Assembly (NCBI RefSeq): GCF_938018035.1
Contig: NZ_CALIJF010000092.1
Location: 1-26,608 of the forward strand
Origin: an uncultured Campylobacter sp.
Lineage (GTDB): Bacteria > Campylobacterota > Campylobacteria > Campylobacterales > Campylobacteraceae
DNA: 26,608 nt
Direction: 5' to 3'
Under the pieces are notes generated by a model. It saw only the letters and a program-made list of their open reading frames with translations, made no database searches and was not told the DNA's origin. Of the stretch, positions 15,138 to 21,050 are shown in pieces. Positions within the stretch are counted from its first letter, which is position 1; the number at the start of each line of letters is the position of its first letter. Both the position numbers and the translations under genes were made by a program.

Positions 15138-16354
15138 TGTTTGCTAAATTTACAAAAGATATGAAAGCCACCCACACGATCCTAATCCCTACGATGATCG
15201 ATCCGCATTTTCGCTTTATGCAAGGCGTGCTGCGCGACGAGGGTTATAAGAGCGTCTTGCTCGGCGAAAATCGTCAAAATATCGTCGAGGAAGGGCTTCG
15301 CAGCGTGCATAACGACATGTGCTACCCCGCGCTGCTCGTCATCGGGCAGTTTATCGACGCGCTAAAAAGCGGCGAGTTTGATACGCACAAAGTAGCGCTT
15401 CTCATCAGCCAAACGGGCGGCGGCTGCAGAGCGAGCAACTATATAAATTTGCTTCGTAAAGCGCTTGAAGACAGCGGCTTTAGCTACGTCCCCGCGATCT
15501 CGTTAAATTTCGGCTCGCTAGATGAGAATGAATTTAGCCTCGGAAAAAAATCGCTTCTAAAGCTCTTTGCCGCGATATTTTACGGCGATTTGATGATGGG
15601 GCTGTATAATCAGTGCAAGCCCTATGAAAAGATCAAAAACCAAACGAATGAAATTTACGAATTCTGCGCCGAGCGGATCAAAAATTTGACCGATCAAAGA
15701 TCGTTTTTCAATCTCAAGAAAAATTTCAAATTTATCCTCTCGCAGTTCGCTAAAATCGAGCGCGACGATAAGCCGCGAGTAAAAGTGGGCATCGTGGGCG
15801 AAATTTATCTCAAATACTCGCCCATCGGCAACAATGGCTTAAACGCCTACCTCATTCGCGAAAACGCCGAGCCCGTAAATACGGGGCTGATGGACTTCGT
15901 GCTTACCTGCATCTACGATGCGGTTTACGACAAGCAGCTCTACGGAAAGGGCGGCGCGGCGTATTACGGCTCGCTTGCGGTCGCTAAAGTAGTGGAATTT
16001 TTCCAGCGCATGATGATTAAGCAGATGAAGCGTTTTGGCTTTCGCGCGCCGAGCCCATTTAGCGAGGTTCGCGCCGCCGCCGACGGCTACATCGGTCACG
16101 GCGTGAAGATGGGCGAGGGCTGGCTGCTGACGGCGGAGATGGTCGAGTTTATGCGTCACGGCATACAAAACGTCGTGTGCGCGCAGCCCTTTGGCTGCCT
16201 GCCAAACCACATCATCGCGCGCGGAATGATCCGAAAGATCAAGCAGAACTACCCGCAAGCAAACATCGCCGCAATCGATTATGACCCGGGCGCAAGCGCG
16301 GTAAATCAAGAAAACCGCATAAAGCTGATGCTTGCTAACGCAAATCGAAAGTAG
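15137..16354 (+). CDS. 2-hydroxyacyl-CoA dehydratase (HgdB-like) family protein
   Basis: A 405-residue soluble protein of the dehydratase component family. Three cysteines sit where the HgdB-like half of the preceding protein has them: C62 in NDMCYPALL, C97 in TGGGCRAS and C354 in PFGCLPNH, with C348 nearby; these are candidate ligands for an iron-sulfur cluster. Other conserved-looking stretches are ILIPTMIDPHFRFMQGVLR, GIVGEIYLKYSPIGN and AADGYIGHGVKMGEGWLL. The ATG shares a base with the upstream stop (TAATG), so the two are co-translated and probably form one complex. In many anaerobes similar modules occur as one long chain of about 1400 residues; here they are split. Family members act on 2-hydroxyacyl-CoA, benzoyl-CoA or, in double-cubane proteins, small molecules; none can be chosen here. 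Confidence 0.85.
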   Translation: MFAKFTKDMKATHTILIPTMIDPHFRFMQGVLRDEGYKSVLLGENRQNIVEEGLRSVHNDMCYPALLVIGQFIDALKSGEFDTHKVALLISQTGGGCRASNYINLLRKALEDSGFSYVPAISLNFGSLDENEFSLGKKSLLKLFAAIFYGDLMMGLYNQCKPYEKIKNQTNEIYEFCAERIKNLTDQRSFFNLKKNFKFILSQFAKIERDDKPRVKVGIVGEIYLKYSPIGNNGLNAYLIRENAEPVNTGLMDFVLTCIYDAVYDKQLYGKGGAAYYGSLAVAKVVEFFQRMMIKQMKRFGFRAPSPFSEVRAAADGYIGHGVKMGEGWLLTAEMVEFMRHGIQNVVCAQPFGCLPNHIIARGMIRKIKQNYPQANIAAIDYDPGASAVNQENRIKLMLANANRK

Positions 16355-16374
16355 CGCGCCGCATATCAAAAAGA

Positions 16375-16400
16375 GCTTTGGAATTTTAAAATTCCAAAGC
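16375..16400. terminator. Perfect palindrome after the dehydratase-like gene, possible terminator
   Basis: GCTTTGGAATTTT followed directly by its complement AAAATTCCAAAGC. It starts 20 bases after the stop codon. On the plus strand no T-run follows; on the minus strand the next bases are TCTTTTT, so the textbook terminator orientation is leftward. It shares its GGAATTTT/AAAATTCC core with other palindromes in this window. Confidence 0.5.
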
Positions 16401-16491
16401 CTGCCATAAAATTTTAAAATTTAAAAGCAAGCTCGCGATGACGGTTAAATTTTGACGCACAAATGGCCCGCTTCCTTTCGCGAAATTTCCT

Positions 16492-16517
16492 CGAGATTTT
16501 GAAATTTTAAAATCTCG
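16492..16517. repeat. Hairpin in the intergenic stretch
   Basis: CGAGATTTT (16492-16500) pairs perfectly with AAAATCTCG (16509-16517) around an 8-base loop. Function unknown; may stop transcription in either direction. Confidence 0.45.
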
Positions 16518-16694
16518 GTAGCATCCTTGCGCTTCTTTTGCCTCTTCCGTGCATTCCGGCTTCAGCTCTTACGAAATTCATCGTAATTTTATACAAATCC
16601 GCGCGAAATTCTACGCGTCGCCGCCATGGAATTCCACCACAGAATTCTATTCCGCTGCGCCGTAAAATTCCACTCTCATTAAGGCAAAATTTAA

Positions 16695-16700
16695 TACAAT
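16695..16700 (+). promoter_or_regulatory. Probable -10 box for the lipoprotein gene
   Basis: TACAAT within TTTAATACAATCCG, 29 bases upstream of the ATG, in the right place to drive the lipoprotein gene alone. Confidence 0.45.
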
Positions 16701-16728
16701 CCGTCTTTAAATTTTACGAAGGAAGTTT

Positions 16729-17358
16729 ATGAAATTTTGGATTTGCGGCGCGGTTTTGGCACTATGCTGTGGGATTTTTAGCGGATGCGCGAGTAAGAAT
16801 TTGCCGGGCTACATGCAAGGGCGCGAGCATATCATCGCTATGAGCGCGGAATCCAGCGGTCAGCTGCGTATGAGCGGCGAGATTTATGATTACGTATTTG
16901 ATGCGAATCTTAGCGCCGTGCGCGCCAAGGTCGCGAGTCTGGCGTCGCTAAATAAAGACGCGATAAGGCGCAACGTAAGCATGCTCACGATCGACAGATA
17001 CAATGAAGGCAGTGATGCCGCATATATCCAGCACGAAATCGAGCTCGTAAAATACGATCTACCGCTATCCGCGCAGGCTAAACTGATGGACGACCCAGAG
17101 CAGCTGGAGCCCGCGTATAGTTCTACGTTTCGCTACTCTTATCTGATCGAAGGCAAATATTTTAAGCGCCTAAAAGATCACGACGAGCTACGCAGATCGC
17201 ACCGCCTAGGCGTGCCGATCGAGTACCCCGCGCGTATAGCGGTCGATAGCGGGATCAAAAGCGAGCGCGATGCGAAAATGGATACCGACATACAAGGACT
17301 CATCGTAATGCCGCTAATGATGCCAGTGCTGCTTTTAGGCAGTATCCTCGGTAGCTAA
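16729..17358 (+). CDS. Predicted lipoprotein of unknown function
   Basis: A 209-residue protein with a signal peptide (KFW, then a hydrophobic stretch ICGAVLALCCGIFSG) and a lipobox ending at C20 (FSGC), so it should be exported and lipidated. The mature part has no family I recognise. It is mixed charged and hydrophobic with a segment of aromatic residues (TFRYSYLIEGKYFKRLKDHD). The last 20 residues include a strongly hydrophobic, methionine-rich run (GLIVMPLMMPVLLLGSILGS) that could be a second membrane anchor. GAAGGAAG lies just before the ATG. It appears to be a single-gene unit: its own -10 box lies upstream and a convergent tRNA gene lies downstream. Coding status is well supported by the signal peptide, lipobox and ribosome site; function is unknown. 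Confidence 0.75.
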   Translation: MKFWICGAVLALCCGIFSGCASKNLPGYMQGREHIIAMSAESSGQLRMSGEIYDYVFDANLSAVRAKVASLASLNKDAIRRNVSMLTIDRYNEGSDAAYIQHEIELVKYDLPLSAQAKLMDDPEQLEPAYSSTFRYSYLIEGKYFKRLKDHDELRRSHRLGVPIEYPARIAVDSGIKSERDAKMDTDIQGLIVMPLMMPVLLLGSILGS

Positions 17359-17409
17359 AATTGACTGAATCACGGAAGTGAAATTTTATTGATTTAAATT
17401 CTAAAGTAG

Positions 17410-17500
17410 TGGCGGACAGAGAGGGATTTGAACCCTCGAGCCCCGGTTAGAAGCTGCACCCTTAGCAGGGGTGTGGTTTCGGCCACTCACCCATCTGTCC
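17410..17500 (-). tRNA. tRNA-Ser (anticodon GCU)
   Basis: On the minus strand, GGACAGA pairs with TCTGTCC as the acceptor stem, then G and an encoded CCA. The anticodon arm is CACCC-CTGCTAA-GGGTG, with GCT at 17466-17464, reading AGC/AGU serine codons. A long variable arm, as in serine tRNAs, precedes the T arm GAGGG-TTCAAAT-CCCTC. Length is 91 bases. A TATAAT -10 box lies upstream at 17516-17521. It is convergent with the lipoprotein gene. Confidence 0.97.
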
Positions 17501-17515
17501 ACAAAAAGAAATCGC

Positions 17516-17521
17516 ATTATA
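17516..17521 (-). promoter_or_regulatory. -10 box for tRNA-Ser
   Basis: Minus strand reads TATGTATAATGCG. TATAAT ends 15 bases before the tRNA 5' end, giving a short 5' leader that RNase P would remove. Confidence 0.6.
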
Positions 17522-17608
17522 CATAACTAATCTAATAATGGGCTTAAATTAGCTCAGCTCGCAGAATTTATCACCACTCTGATATTTTGAGCTGACGGCA
17601 CAAAGAGC

Positions 17609-17614
17609 TATAAT
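17609..17614 (+). promoter_or_regulatory. Orphan -10-like box
   Basis: TATAAT in GAGCTATAATGAGTC resembles the strong boxes of dps (TTGCTATAATTAC) and the HIT gene (GGCTATAATCGC), but no gene follows on the plus strand for more than 500 bases. It may start a small RNA. Confidence 0.3.
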
Positions 17615-17877
17615 GAGTCAAAACACTCGGCGTAGATAATTTATACTTGCTTACATAGCTTCTGCGAAACTTAAAACTTACGCGAGCTTTTAAAGTATGT
17701 GCGAGCAAAAATTTTGCGTCCATGCGTTATTTTGCGGCGAAATTTTAAAATTTTAAATTTTTCTAGGGCGCGAATTTTAAAATCCGGCTTACAAACAAAA
17801 TTTCAAAACCCCGTGCAAGTGCAAAATTTTAGAATTTAGGGTTTTACGATCTGCGTAATTCTAAAATTTTAAGCATA

Positions 17878-17914
17878 TTTAAGCTTTAAAATTTCGAAAA
17901 TTTCAAAGCTTAAA
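17878..17914. repeat. Long imperfect palindrome
   Basis: TTTAAGCTTT (17878-17887) pairs with AAAGCTTAAA (17905-17914); after one mismatch the inner AAATTT pairs with a second AAATTT, leaving a 3-base loop. Confidence 0.55.
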
Positions 17915-17942
17915 AATTTCAATAATTTTGGTTGTGAGGATT

Positions 17943-17978
17943 TTAAAATTTGGAATTTTTTAAAATTCCAAATTTTAA
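17943..17978. repeat. 17-bp perfect palindrome
   Basis: The arm TTAAAATTTGGAATTTT (17943-17959) is followed by a TT spacer and its exact complement (17962-17978). It contains the same GGAATTTT/AAAATTCC core as the palindrome at 16375-16400. Confidence 0.65.
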
Positions 17979-18010
17979 GATTGATTACGCTCTAAGATTA
18001 CGCAAAGATA

Positions 18011-18039
18011 AAAGCCTTAAAAATTCTAAGAATTCCAAA
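18011..18039. repeat. 29-base direct repeat, copy 1
   Basis: Begins AAAGCCTTAAAAATTC and ends AAGAATTCCAAA. It matches 18093-18121 at 26 of 29 positions. Copy 1 also closes on itself: AGCCTT (18013-18018) with AAGGCT (18038-18043). Confidence 0.55.
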
Positions 18040-18092
18040 GGCTAGAAATTCTAAAATTTCAATATCAATCAGATTCTAAAACCCCGTTAGCT

Positions 18093-18121
18093 AAAGCCTT
18101 TAAAATCCCAAGAATTCCAAA
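18093..18121. repeat. 29-base direct repeat, copy 2
   Basis: Begins AAAGCCTTTAAAATCC and ends AAGAATTCCAAA, 82 bases downstream of copy 1 and 10 bases before the 3' end of the bactofilin gene. It lacks the closing AAGGCT arm of copy 1. Confidence 0.5.
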
Positions 18122-18131
18122 CGTGCGCGAT

Positions 18132-18548
18132 TTATTCGCCTAGAGCTTTGTCGATGAGCTTGACGTCTTCGCTTGCGTTGCCGTCGATGACTAGGGCTTG
18201 ATCGCCGCCACTTACAGCGCTTTTTCCGTTAAATTTTGCGCCCACTTCGATGCCGAAGCTTTGCGATAGCACGTCGCCTACGAGCACACCGCCGCCTAGC
18301 AGCTCGACGAGCTCGGCTTCGATATTGCCGAAAAATTTGCCGCTGATTACGATATGCTTGGCCCTAATCGAGCCGCGCGCGGTACCATTTTTACCGATGA
18401 CGACGGTGTTATCGGAGATCACGTCGCCTTCGACATTGCCATCGATATGCAAAATGCACGACAGGTGCAGCTCTCCTTTGATGAGCGTGCCTGACGAGAT
18501 TATTGTTGTTTGAGCGGTGTTTGCATCGCCTTTATTAAAGATTGCCAT
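18132..18548 (-). CDS. Bactofilin family polymer-forming protein
   Basis: A 138-residue bactofilin (DUF583), a bacterial cytoskeletal protein that self-assembles into filaments through a right-handed beta-helix. The repeating turns are visible: GTLIKGELHLSCILHIDGNV, EGDVISDNTVVIGKNGTARG, SIRAKHIVISGKFFGNIEA. Short N- and C-terminal tails flank the core. It overlaps the end of the M23 peptidase gene by 49 bases in another frame, and its AAGGAGGAA (18557-18565) lies inside that gene. In Helicobacter pylori the bactofilin CcmA is encoded with the M23 endopeptidase Csd1 and both set helical cell shape; the same role is inferred here. Confidence 0.92.
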   Translation of the reverse strand: MAIFNKGDANTAQTTIISSGTLIKGELHLSCILHIDGNVEGDVISDNTVVIGKNGTARGSIRAKHIVISGKFFGNIEAELVELLGGGVLVGDVLSQSFGIEVGAKFNGKSAVSGGDQALVIDGNASEDVKLIDKALGE

Positions 18549-19417
18549 GGGACATCTTCCTCCTTAGTAAAAATTTCTTTGTAATTTTTTTCGTTCCAGT
18601 TGATGAAATTTAGCGGATCTAACGGCAGCTGCAAAAATCTAATCTCGTAGTGCAGATGAGGCCCGGTGCTAAGCCCAGTGTTGCCGCTAAAAGCGATAAG
18701 ATCGCCTTTGTTTACAAACTCGCCTACTTTGCGAGTTAAATTTGAATCCAAATGCGCATATCGTGTCGTAAAGCCGTAGTTGTGGCGAATCTCGACTAGA
18801 TTGCCATAGCCAGTAGCGCCAGCGCCGCTGTATTGGATGATACCATCTGCAGGCGCGTAGATAGGCGTTTTGGGCGGAGTGCGCAGATCGACGCCTGGGT
18901 GAAACTGCTTGCGCTTTAAGATAGGATGGTTGCGCCAGCCGAATTTCTCGCTGAGTTGATGAGTGCGCATTACCCTGCCGTTTGGGATCTGCATAAAAAT
19001 TTCTTTTATCAGCGCGTCGGAGAATTTTTCGTTGATGATCTTTTGCGCGCGCTCTTTAATCTCTTGTTCGGAAGTAGGCTTGATGTGAGATAGGCGGTCG
19101 ATCGCGCGCTCATCCTCCTCAGGATCAAGCCCAAACTGATGCTCTAAATCCGAAATTTTACCCTCGATGGCTTCAAATTCCATCTGACTTGCCGCGATAC
19201 CGTCGCGAAGTTTTTGATTTAGCTCGTTAAGCTCGGTTTTAGTTCGCGAAAGGCTGTCGATTTTAGAGCCCAGATACCTGATATATAGTGCACCTGTGAC
19301 GAAAACAGTAAAAACAAATAGTACCAAATATAACGCGATCTTTTTGATGATTTGCGAAAGCAAAAAATTCCTAGAGCCGTTAAGGTCGGTTATGGTTATC
19401 ATAAATTTGTTTTTCAT
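18500..19417 (-). CDS. M23-family peptidoglycan endopeptidase, Csd1-like
   Basis: Predicted inner-membrane-anchored LytM-type endopeptidase that cuts peptidoglycan cross-links in the periplasm. It has one membrane segment at about residues 27-46 (KIALYLVLFVFTVFVTGALY), then a coiled-coil stretch (about 50-95), then the M23 domain: FHPGVDL (H173, D177), RYAHLDS (H222) and HLHYEIRF (H254, H256) supply the zinc ligands and catalytic histidines, so it should be active. The 305 residues are normal for this group. The gene pairs with the bactofilin downstream. No ribosome site is seen before the ATG, and a TATAAT lies only 8 bases upstream, so the mRNA may be leaderless. Confidence 0.92.
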   Translation of the reverse strand: MKNKFMITITDLNGSRNFLLSQIIKKIALYLVLFVFTVFVTGALYIRYLGSKIDSLSRTKTELNELNQKLRDGIAASQMEFEAIEGKISDLEHQFGLDPEEDERAIDRLSHIKPTSEQEIKERAQKIINEKFSDALIKEIFMQIPNGRVMRTHQLSEKFGWRNHPILKRKQFHPGVDLRTPPKTPIYAPADGIIQYSGAGATGYGNLVEIRHNYGFTTRYAHLDSNLTRKVGEFVNKGDLIAFSGNTGLSTGPHLHYEIRFLQLPLDPLNFINWNEKNYKEIFTKEEDVPWQSLIKAMQTPLKQQ

Positions 19418-19425
19418 AATGCGGC

Positions 19426-19431
19426 ATTATA
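19426..19431 (-). promoter_or_regulatory. -10 box very close to the M23 gene start
   Basis: Minus strand reads GCATTATAATGCCGCATTATG. TATAAT ends 8 bases before the ATG, with a T-rich upstream region typical of Campylobacter promoters. Transcription would start at or within a base or two of the start codon. Confidence 0.55.
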
Positions 19432-19520
19432 ATGCAGCATAGCTGAAATTTCAAAAAAATTGTAGATAAATTTAAAAGCTATTTAATTTCAAAATTTCAC
19501 TAAAAGATAAAATTTATTAT

Positions 19521-19539
19521 TTAGTATAATTATAATTTA
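19521..19539. promoter_or_regulatory. Possible Fur/PerR-type operator upstream of dps
   Basis: The stretch around TATAATTATAATT, including the 10-base palindrome TATAATTATA, resembles the AT-rich PerR/Fur boxes of Campylobacter, which regulate peroxide and iron genes. It lies just upstream of the dps -10 box. The match is by eye and weak in such AT-rich DNA. Confidence 0.3.
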
Positions 19540-19551
19540 AGCAAATCTTGC

Positions 19552-19557
19552 TATAAT
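19552..19557 (+). promoter_or_regulatory. -10 box for dps
   Basis: TATAAT in CTTGCTATAATTAC, 28 bases before the dps ATG. A second TATAAT at 19525-19530 may be an alternative promoter or part of an operator. Confidence 0.6.
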
Positions 19558-19585
19558 TACAGCAATTTTAAATAAAGGAGACACA

Positions 19586-20029
19586 ATGTCAAAAACGGTA
19601 AAACAACTAAACAAACTTCAGGCGGACGCTCATGCGTTCTTTGTTGCATTCCACGATTATCACTGGAATGTTAAGGGCTTACAATTCGCGCAGGTTCACG
19701 CTTACACCGAGAAAGCATACGACGAGATGGGCGAGCTTTTCGACGATATGGCTGAGCGCGCGCTTCAAATAGGTGGCAAGGCCGTAACTAAGGCCAAGGA
19801 TCTAATTGAGCTTTCAAAAGACGCTCCGATTAGCGTAAAAGACAGCTATAGCGTATCTGAGGTACTCGAGGATGTTAAAAAAGCCTATGAGTATTTAGTA
19901 AAAGAATTTAAAAAGCTTCAAGAAGTAGCCGAAGAAGAGGGCGACGATACGACTTCAAATATTGCGCAGGATCACTACGGCGATTATGAAAAACGCCTAT
20001 GGATGCTAAGCTCAATGCTAAGCAAATAA
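19586..20029 (+). CDS. dps: Dps family DNA-protection ferritin
   Basis: A 147-residue Dps/NapA-type mini-ferritin that forms a dodecamer, oxidises Fe(II) with peroxide and stores iron. The inter-subunit ferroxidase ligands are visible: H26 in YHWNVKG, H38, and D53 with E57 in LFDDMAERA. The N-terminus is short, without the lysine-rich DNA-binding tail of E. coli Dps, as in Helicobacter NapA. AAGGAG lies close upstream of the ATG. It is a single-gene unit with a strong promoter and a hairpin downstream. Regulation by iron or peroxide is likely from the family and from the AT-rich operator-like sequence upstream. Confidence 0.96.
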   Translation: MSKTVKQLNKLQADAHAFFVAFHDYHWNVKGLQFAQVHAYTEKAYDEMGELFDDMAERALQIGGKAVTKAKDLIELSKDAPISVKDSYSVSEVLEDVKKAYEYLVKEFKKLQEVAEEEGDDTTSNIAQDHYGDYEKRLWMLSSMLSK

Positions 20030-20050
20030 TCCTCGCAAATCCTTTCAAAA

Positions 20051-20077
20051 TTTTTAGGGGCATATGCCCCCTAAAAC
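20051..20077. terminator. Hairpin downstream of dps, probable terminator
   Basis: TTTTAGGGGC pairs with GCCCCCTAAAA (one bulged C) around ATAT, 22 bases after the dps stop. The stem is GC-strong with A/T flanks on both sides, so it could end transcription from either direction, though a long T-run is missing on the plus strand. Confidence 0.6.
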
Positions 20078-20481
20078 TTAAATCTACTATTTAAATTTTT
20101 AAAATTCTAAGATTATGATTTCACACTAAAATTTTAAATTCTGCTTGAAAACTAAAGCCGAATCGCTCATTCAAAGCAAAATTCATGTAGGTTTTAAATT
20201 TCATATAATTGAAATTTAACTCATTCGCCATGTAAAAGCATAACTCTTTTTATAAAGCTCGGTTTCATTTAAAATTTTGCCGCGTCGTTAAAATTTCTTG
20301 TCGATTTCAAATTTCGTAGCCGTAAAAATTCTAAAAGCCAAGGCTTTGTAGCTAAAAAACAGCATTTGCTAAGAGCTAGTTTGTGATAAATTTTATATTG
20401 CTCTTTAGTATCTGATGATAAATTTTAGCTTATAGTTTTACTATTTTGATTATTTTTAAAATCTCGGTGCTTATAAATGAA

Positions 20482-20512
20482 GCGGAATTTTAAAAATTTC
20501 AAAGAATTCCGC
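20482..20512. repeat. GCGGAATT hairpin
   Basis: GCGGAATT (20482-20489) pairs with AATTCCGC (20505-20512) around a 15-base A/T-rich loop. It lies about 50 bases beyond the 3' end of the HIT gene and belongs to the GGAATT/AATTCC palindrome family seen in other gaps. Confidence 0.5.
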
Positions 20513-20564
20513 AAAATTTTGCAATTTCACGGAATTTTGATTTTAATAGAATTTGGTTCGAGCC

Positions 20565-20921
20565 TTAAAAATTCTCTTCGGTATTGCGGTCGCTGACACG
20601 GTCCCACGGTAGCTTCATTCCGCCGAGGATATGAAAGTGCAGATGCATCACCTCCTGACCCCCGTTTTCGCCGCAGTTGCAAACGAGACGGTATCCGCTC
20701 TTATCAAGCCCCATTTTGCGAGTTACTTCTTGGATAAAAGCGCTCATTTTACTCATCACTTCAGGAGGCGTTACTTGGAAGTTTTCGTAGCATTTTTTAG
20801 GGATCGCCAGGATGTGGATAGGCGCTTTTGGATTGATGTCGTGGAATGCCAAAAATTCATCGTTCTCTAACACTTTGTTGCACGGGATTTCGCCGTTTAC
20901 GATCTTTTCAAAGACGTTCAT
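20565..20921 (-). CDS. HIT-family (HinT-like) nucleotide-binding protein
   Basis: A 118-residue histidine-triad protein, most like HinT purine nucleoside phosphoramidases. The triad HLHFH is at residues 93-97, preceded by the GENGGQEV loop, and the N-terminus NVFEKIVNGEIPCNKVLEND is typical. AFHDINPKAPIHILAIPKK is the conserved central strand region. AAGGAT lies before the ATG and a TATAAT at 20957-20962. It is divergent from pheS; I recall the same arrangement in C. jejuni. Cellular role in this group is not defined. Confidence 0.95.
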   Translation of the reverse strand: MNVFEKIVNGEIPCNKVLENDEFLAFHDINPKAPIHILAIPKKCYENFQVTPPEVMSKMSAFIQEVTRKMGLDKSGYRLVCNCGENGGQEVMHLHFHILGGMKLPWDRVSDRNTEENF

Positions 20922-20956
20922 TTTAGATCCTTTTATGAGGTTGAAATTTAGCCGCG

Positions 20957-20962
20957 ATTATA
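20957..20962 (-). promoter_or_regulatory. -10 box for the HIT-family gene
   Basis: Minus strand reads GGCTATAATCGCGG, giving a perfect TATAAT 35 bases upstream of the ATG. Confidence 0.6.
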
Positions 20963-21012
20963 GCCAAAAAATCCAAACACGCAAATTTACCTAGCTTTTA
21001 TCAAATTTTAAC

Positions 21013-21018
21013 TACAAT
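21013..21018 (+). promoter_or_regulatory. Probable -10 box for pheS-pheT-aroA-ispH
   Basis: TACAAT in AACTACAATCGCGCC, 32 bases before the pheS start. The HIT promoter points the other way about 50 bases to the left. Confidence 0.5.
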
Positions 21019-21050
21019 CGCGCCATTAAATTTAACCACAAGGATAGAAT

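Larger units (their letters stand above)
16355..16728. other. Intergenic stretch between the dehydratase-like gene and the lipoprotein gene
   Basis: No convincing gene. It contains a perfect 26-base palindrome (16375-16400), a second hairpin (16492-16517), several GGAATT/AATTCC/GAATTC words between 16570 and 16680, and the promoter of the following gene. A short plus-strand frame from 16538 and a minus-strand frame across the same bases have no recognisable protein character. Confidence 0.6.
17501..18131. other. Gene-free AT-rich stretch with several palindromes
   Basis: No reading frame with protein character on either strand. The first 150 bases hold the tRNA promoter and an isolated plus-strand TATAAT (17609-17614). 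From about 17730 the sequence is dominated by runs such as AAAATTTTAAAATT, with long hairpins at 17878-17914 and 17943-17978 and a 29-base repeat pair at 18011 and 18093. It separates the tRNA from the 3' end of the bactofilin gene. Confidence 0.6.
20030..20564. other. Gene-free AT-rich gap between convergent dps and HIT genes
   Basis: Contains the dps hairpin (20051-20077), a short palindrome of AAATTTCA and TGAAATTT arms (20196-20217), a repeated word GATAAATTTTA near 20386 and 20418, and a GGAATT-type hairpin (20482-20512). No frame with protein character on either strand. Confidence 0.6.

Noticed and set aside
15120..15150. Sequencing frameshift splitting a single activase-dehydratase fusion
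   Set aside because: The first gene ends cleanly in TAA and the second starts with an ATG sharing a base with it, a common coupling junction. The N-terminus of the second protein looks complete, though fused homologues exist.
15839..16369. Long open frame of 176 codons on the minus strand opposite the dehydratase-like gene
   Set aside because: It lies almost wholly within a well-supported gene, its protein has no recognisable motifs, and it is explained by codon bias of the sense strand.
16538..16732. Short plus-strand frame of 64 codons before the lipoprotein gene
   Set aside because: It overlaps the lipoprotein promoter and start codon and shows only proline/arginine/serine-rich low-complexity sequence.
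17730..18121. CRISPR-like array in the AT-rich repeats
   Set aside because: Only one pair of near-identical repeats exists, the spacing holds no regular spacers, and no cas gene is in the window.
17410..18131. Genomic island or attachment site at the tRNA-Ser gene
   Set aside because: No integrase, no duplicated tRNA end and no phage-like gene was seen near the tRNA; the adjacent DNA is simply non-coding.
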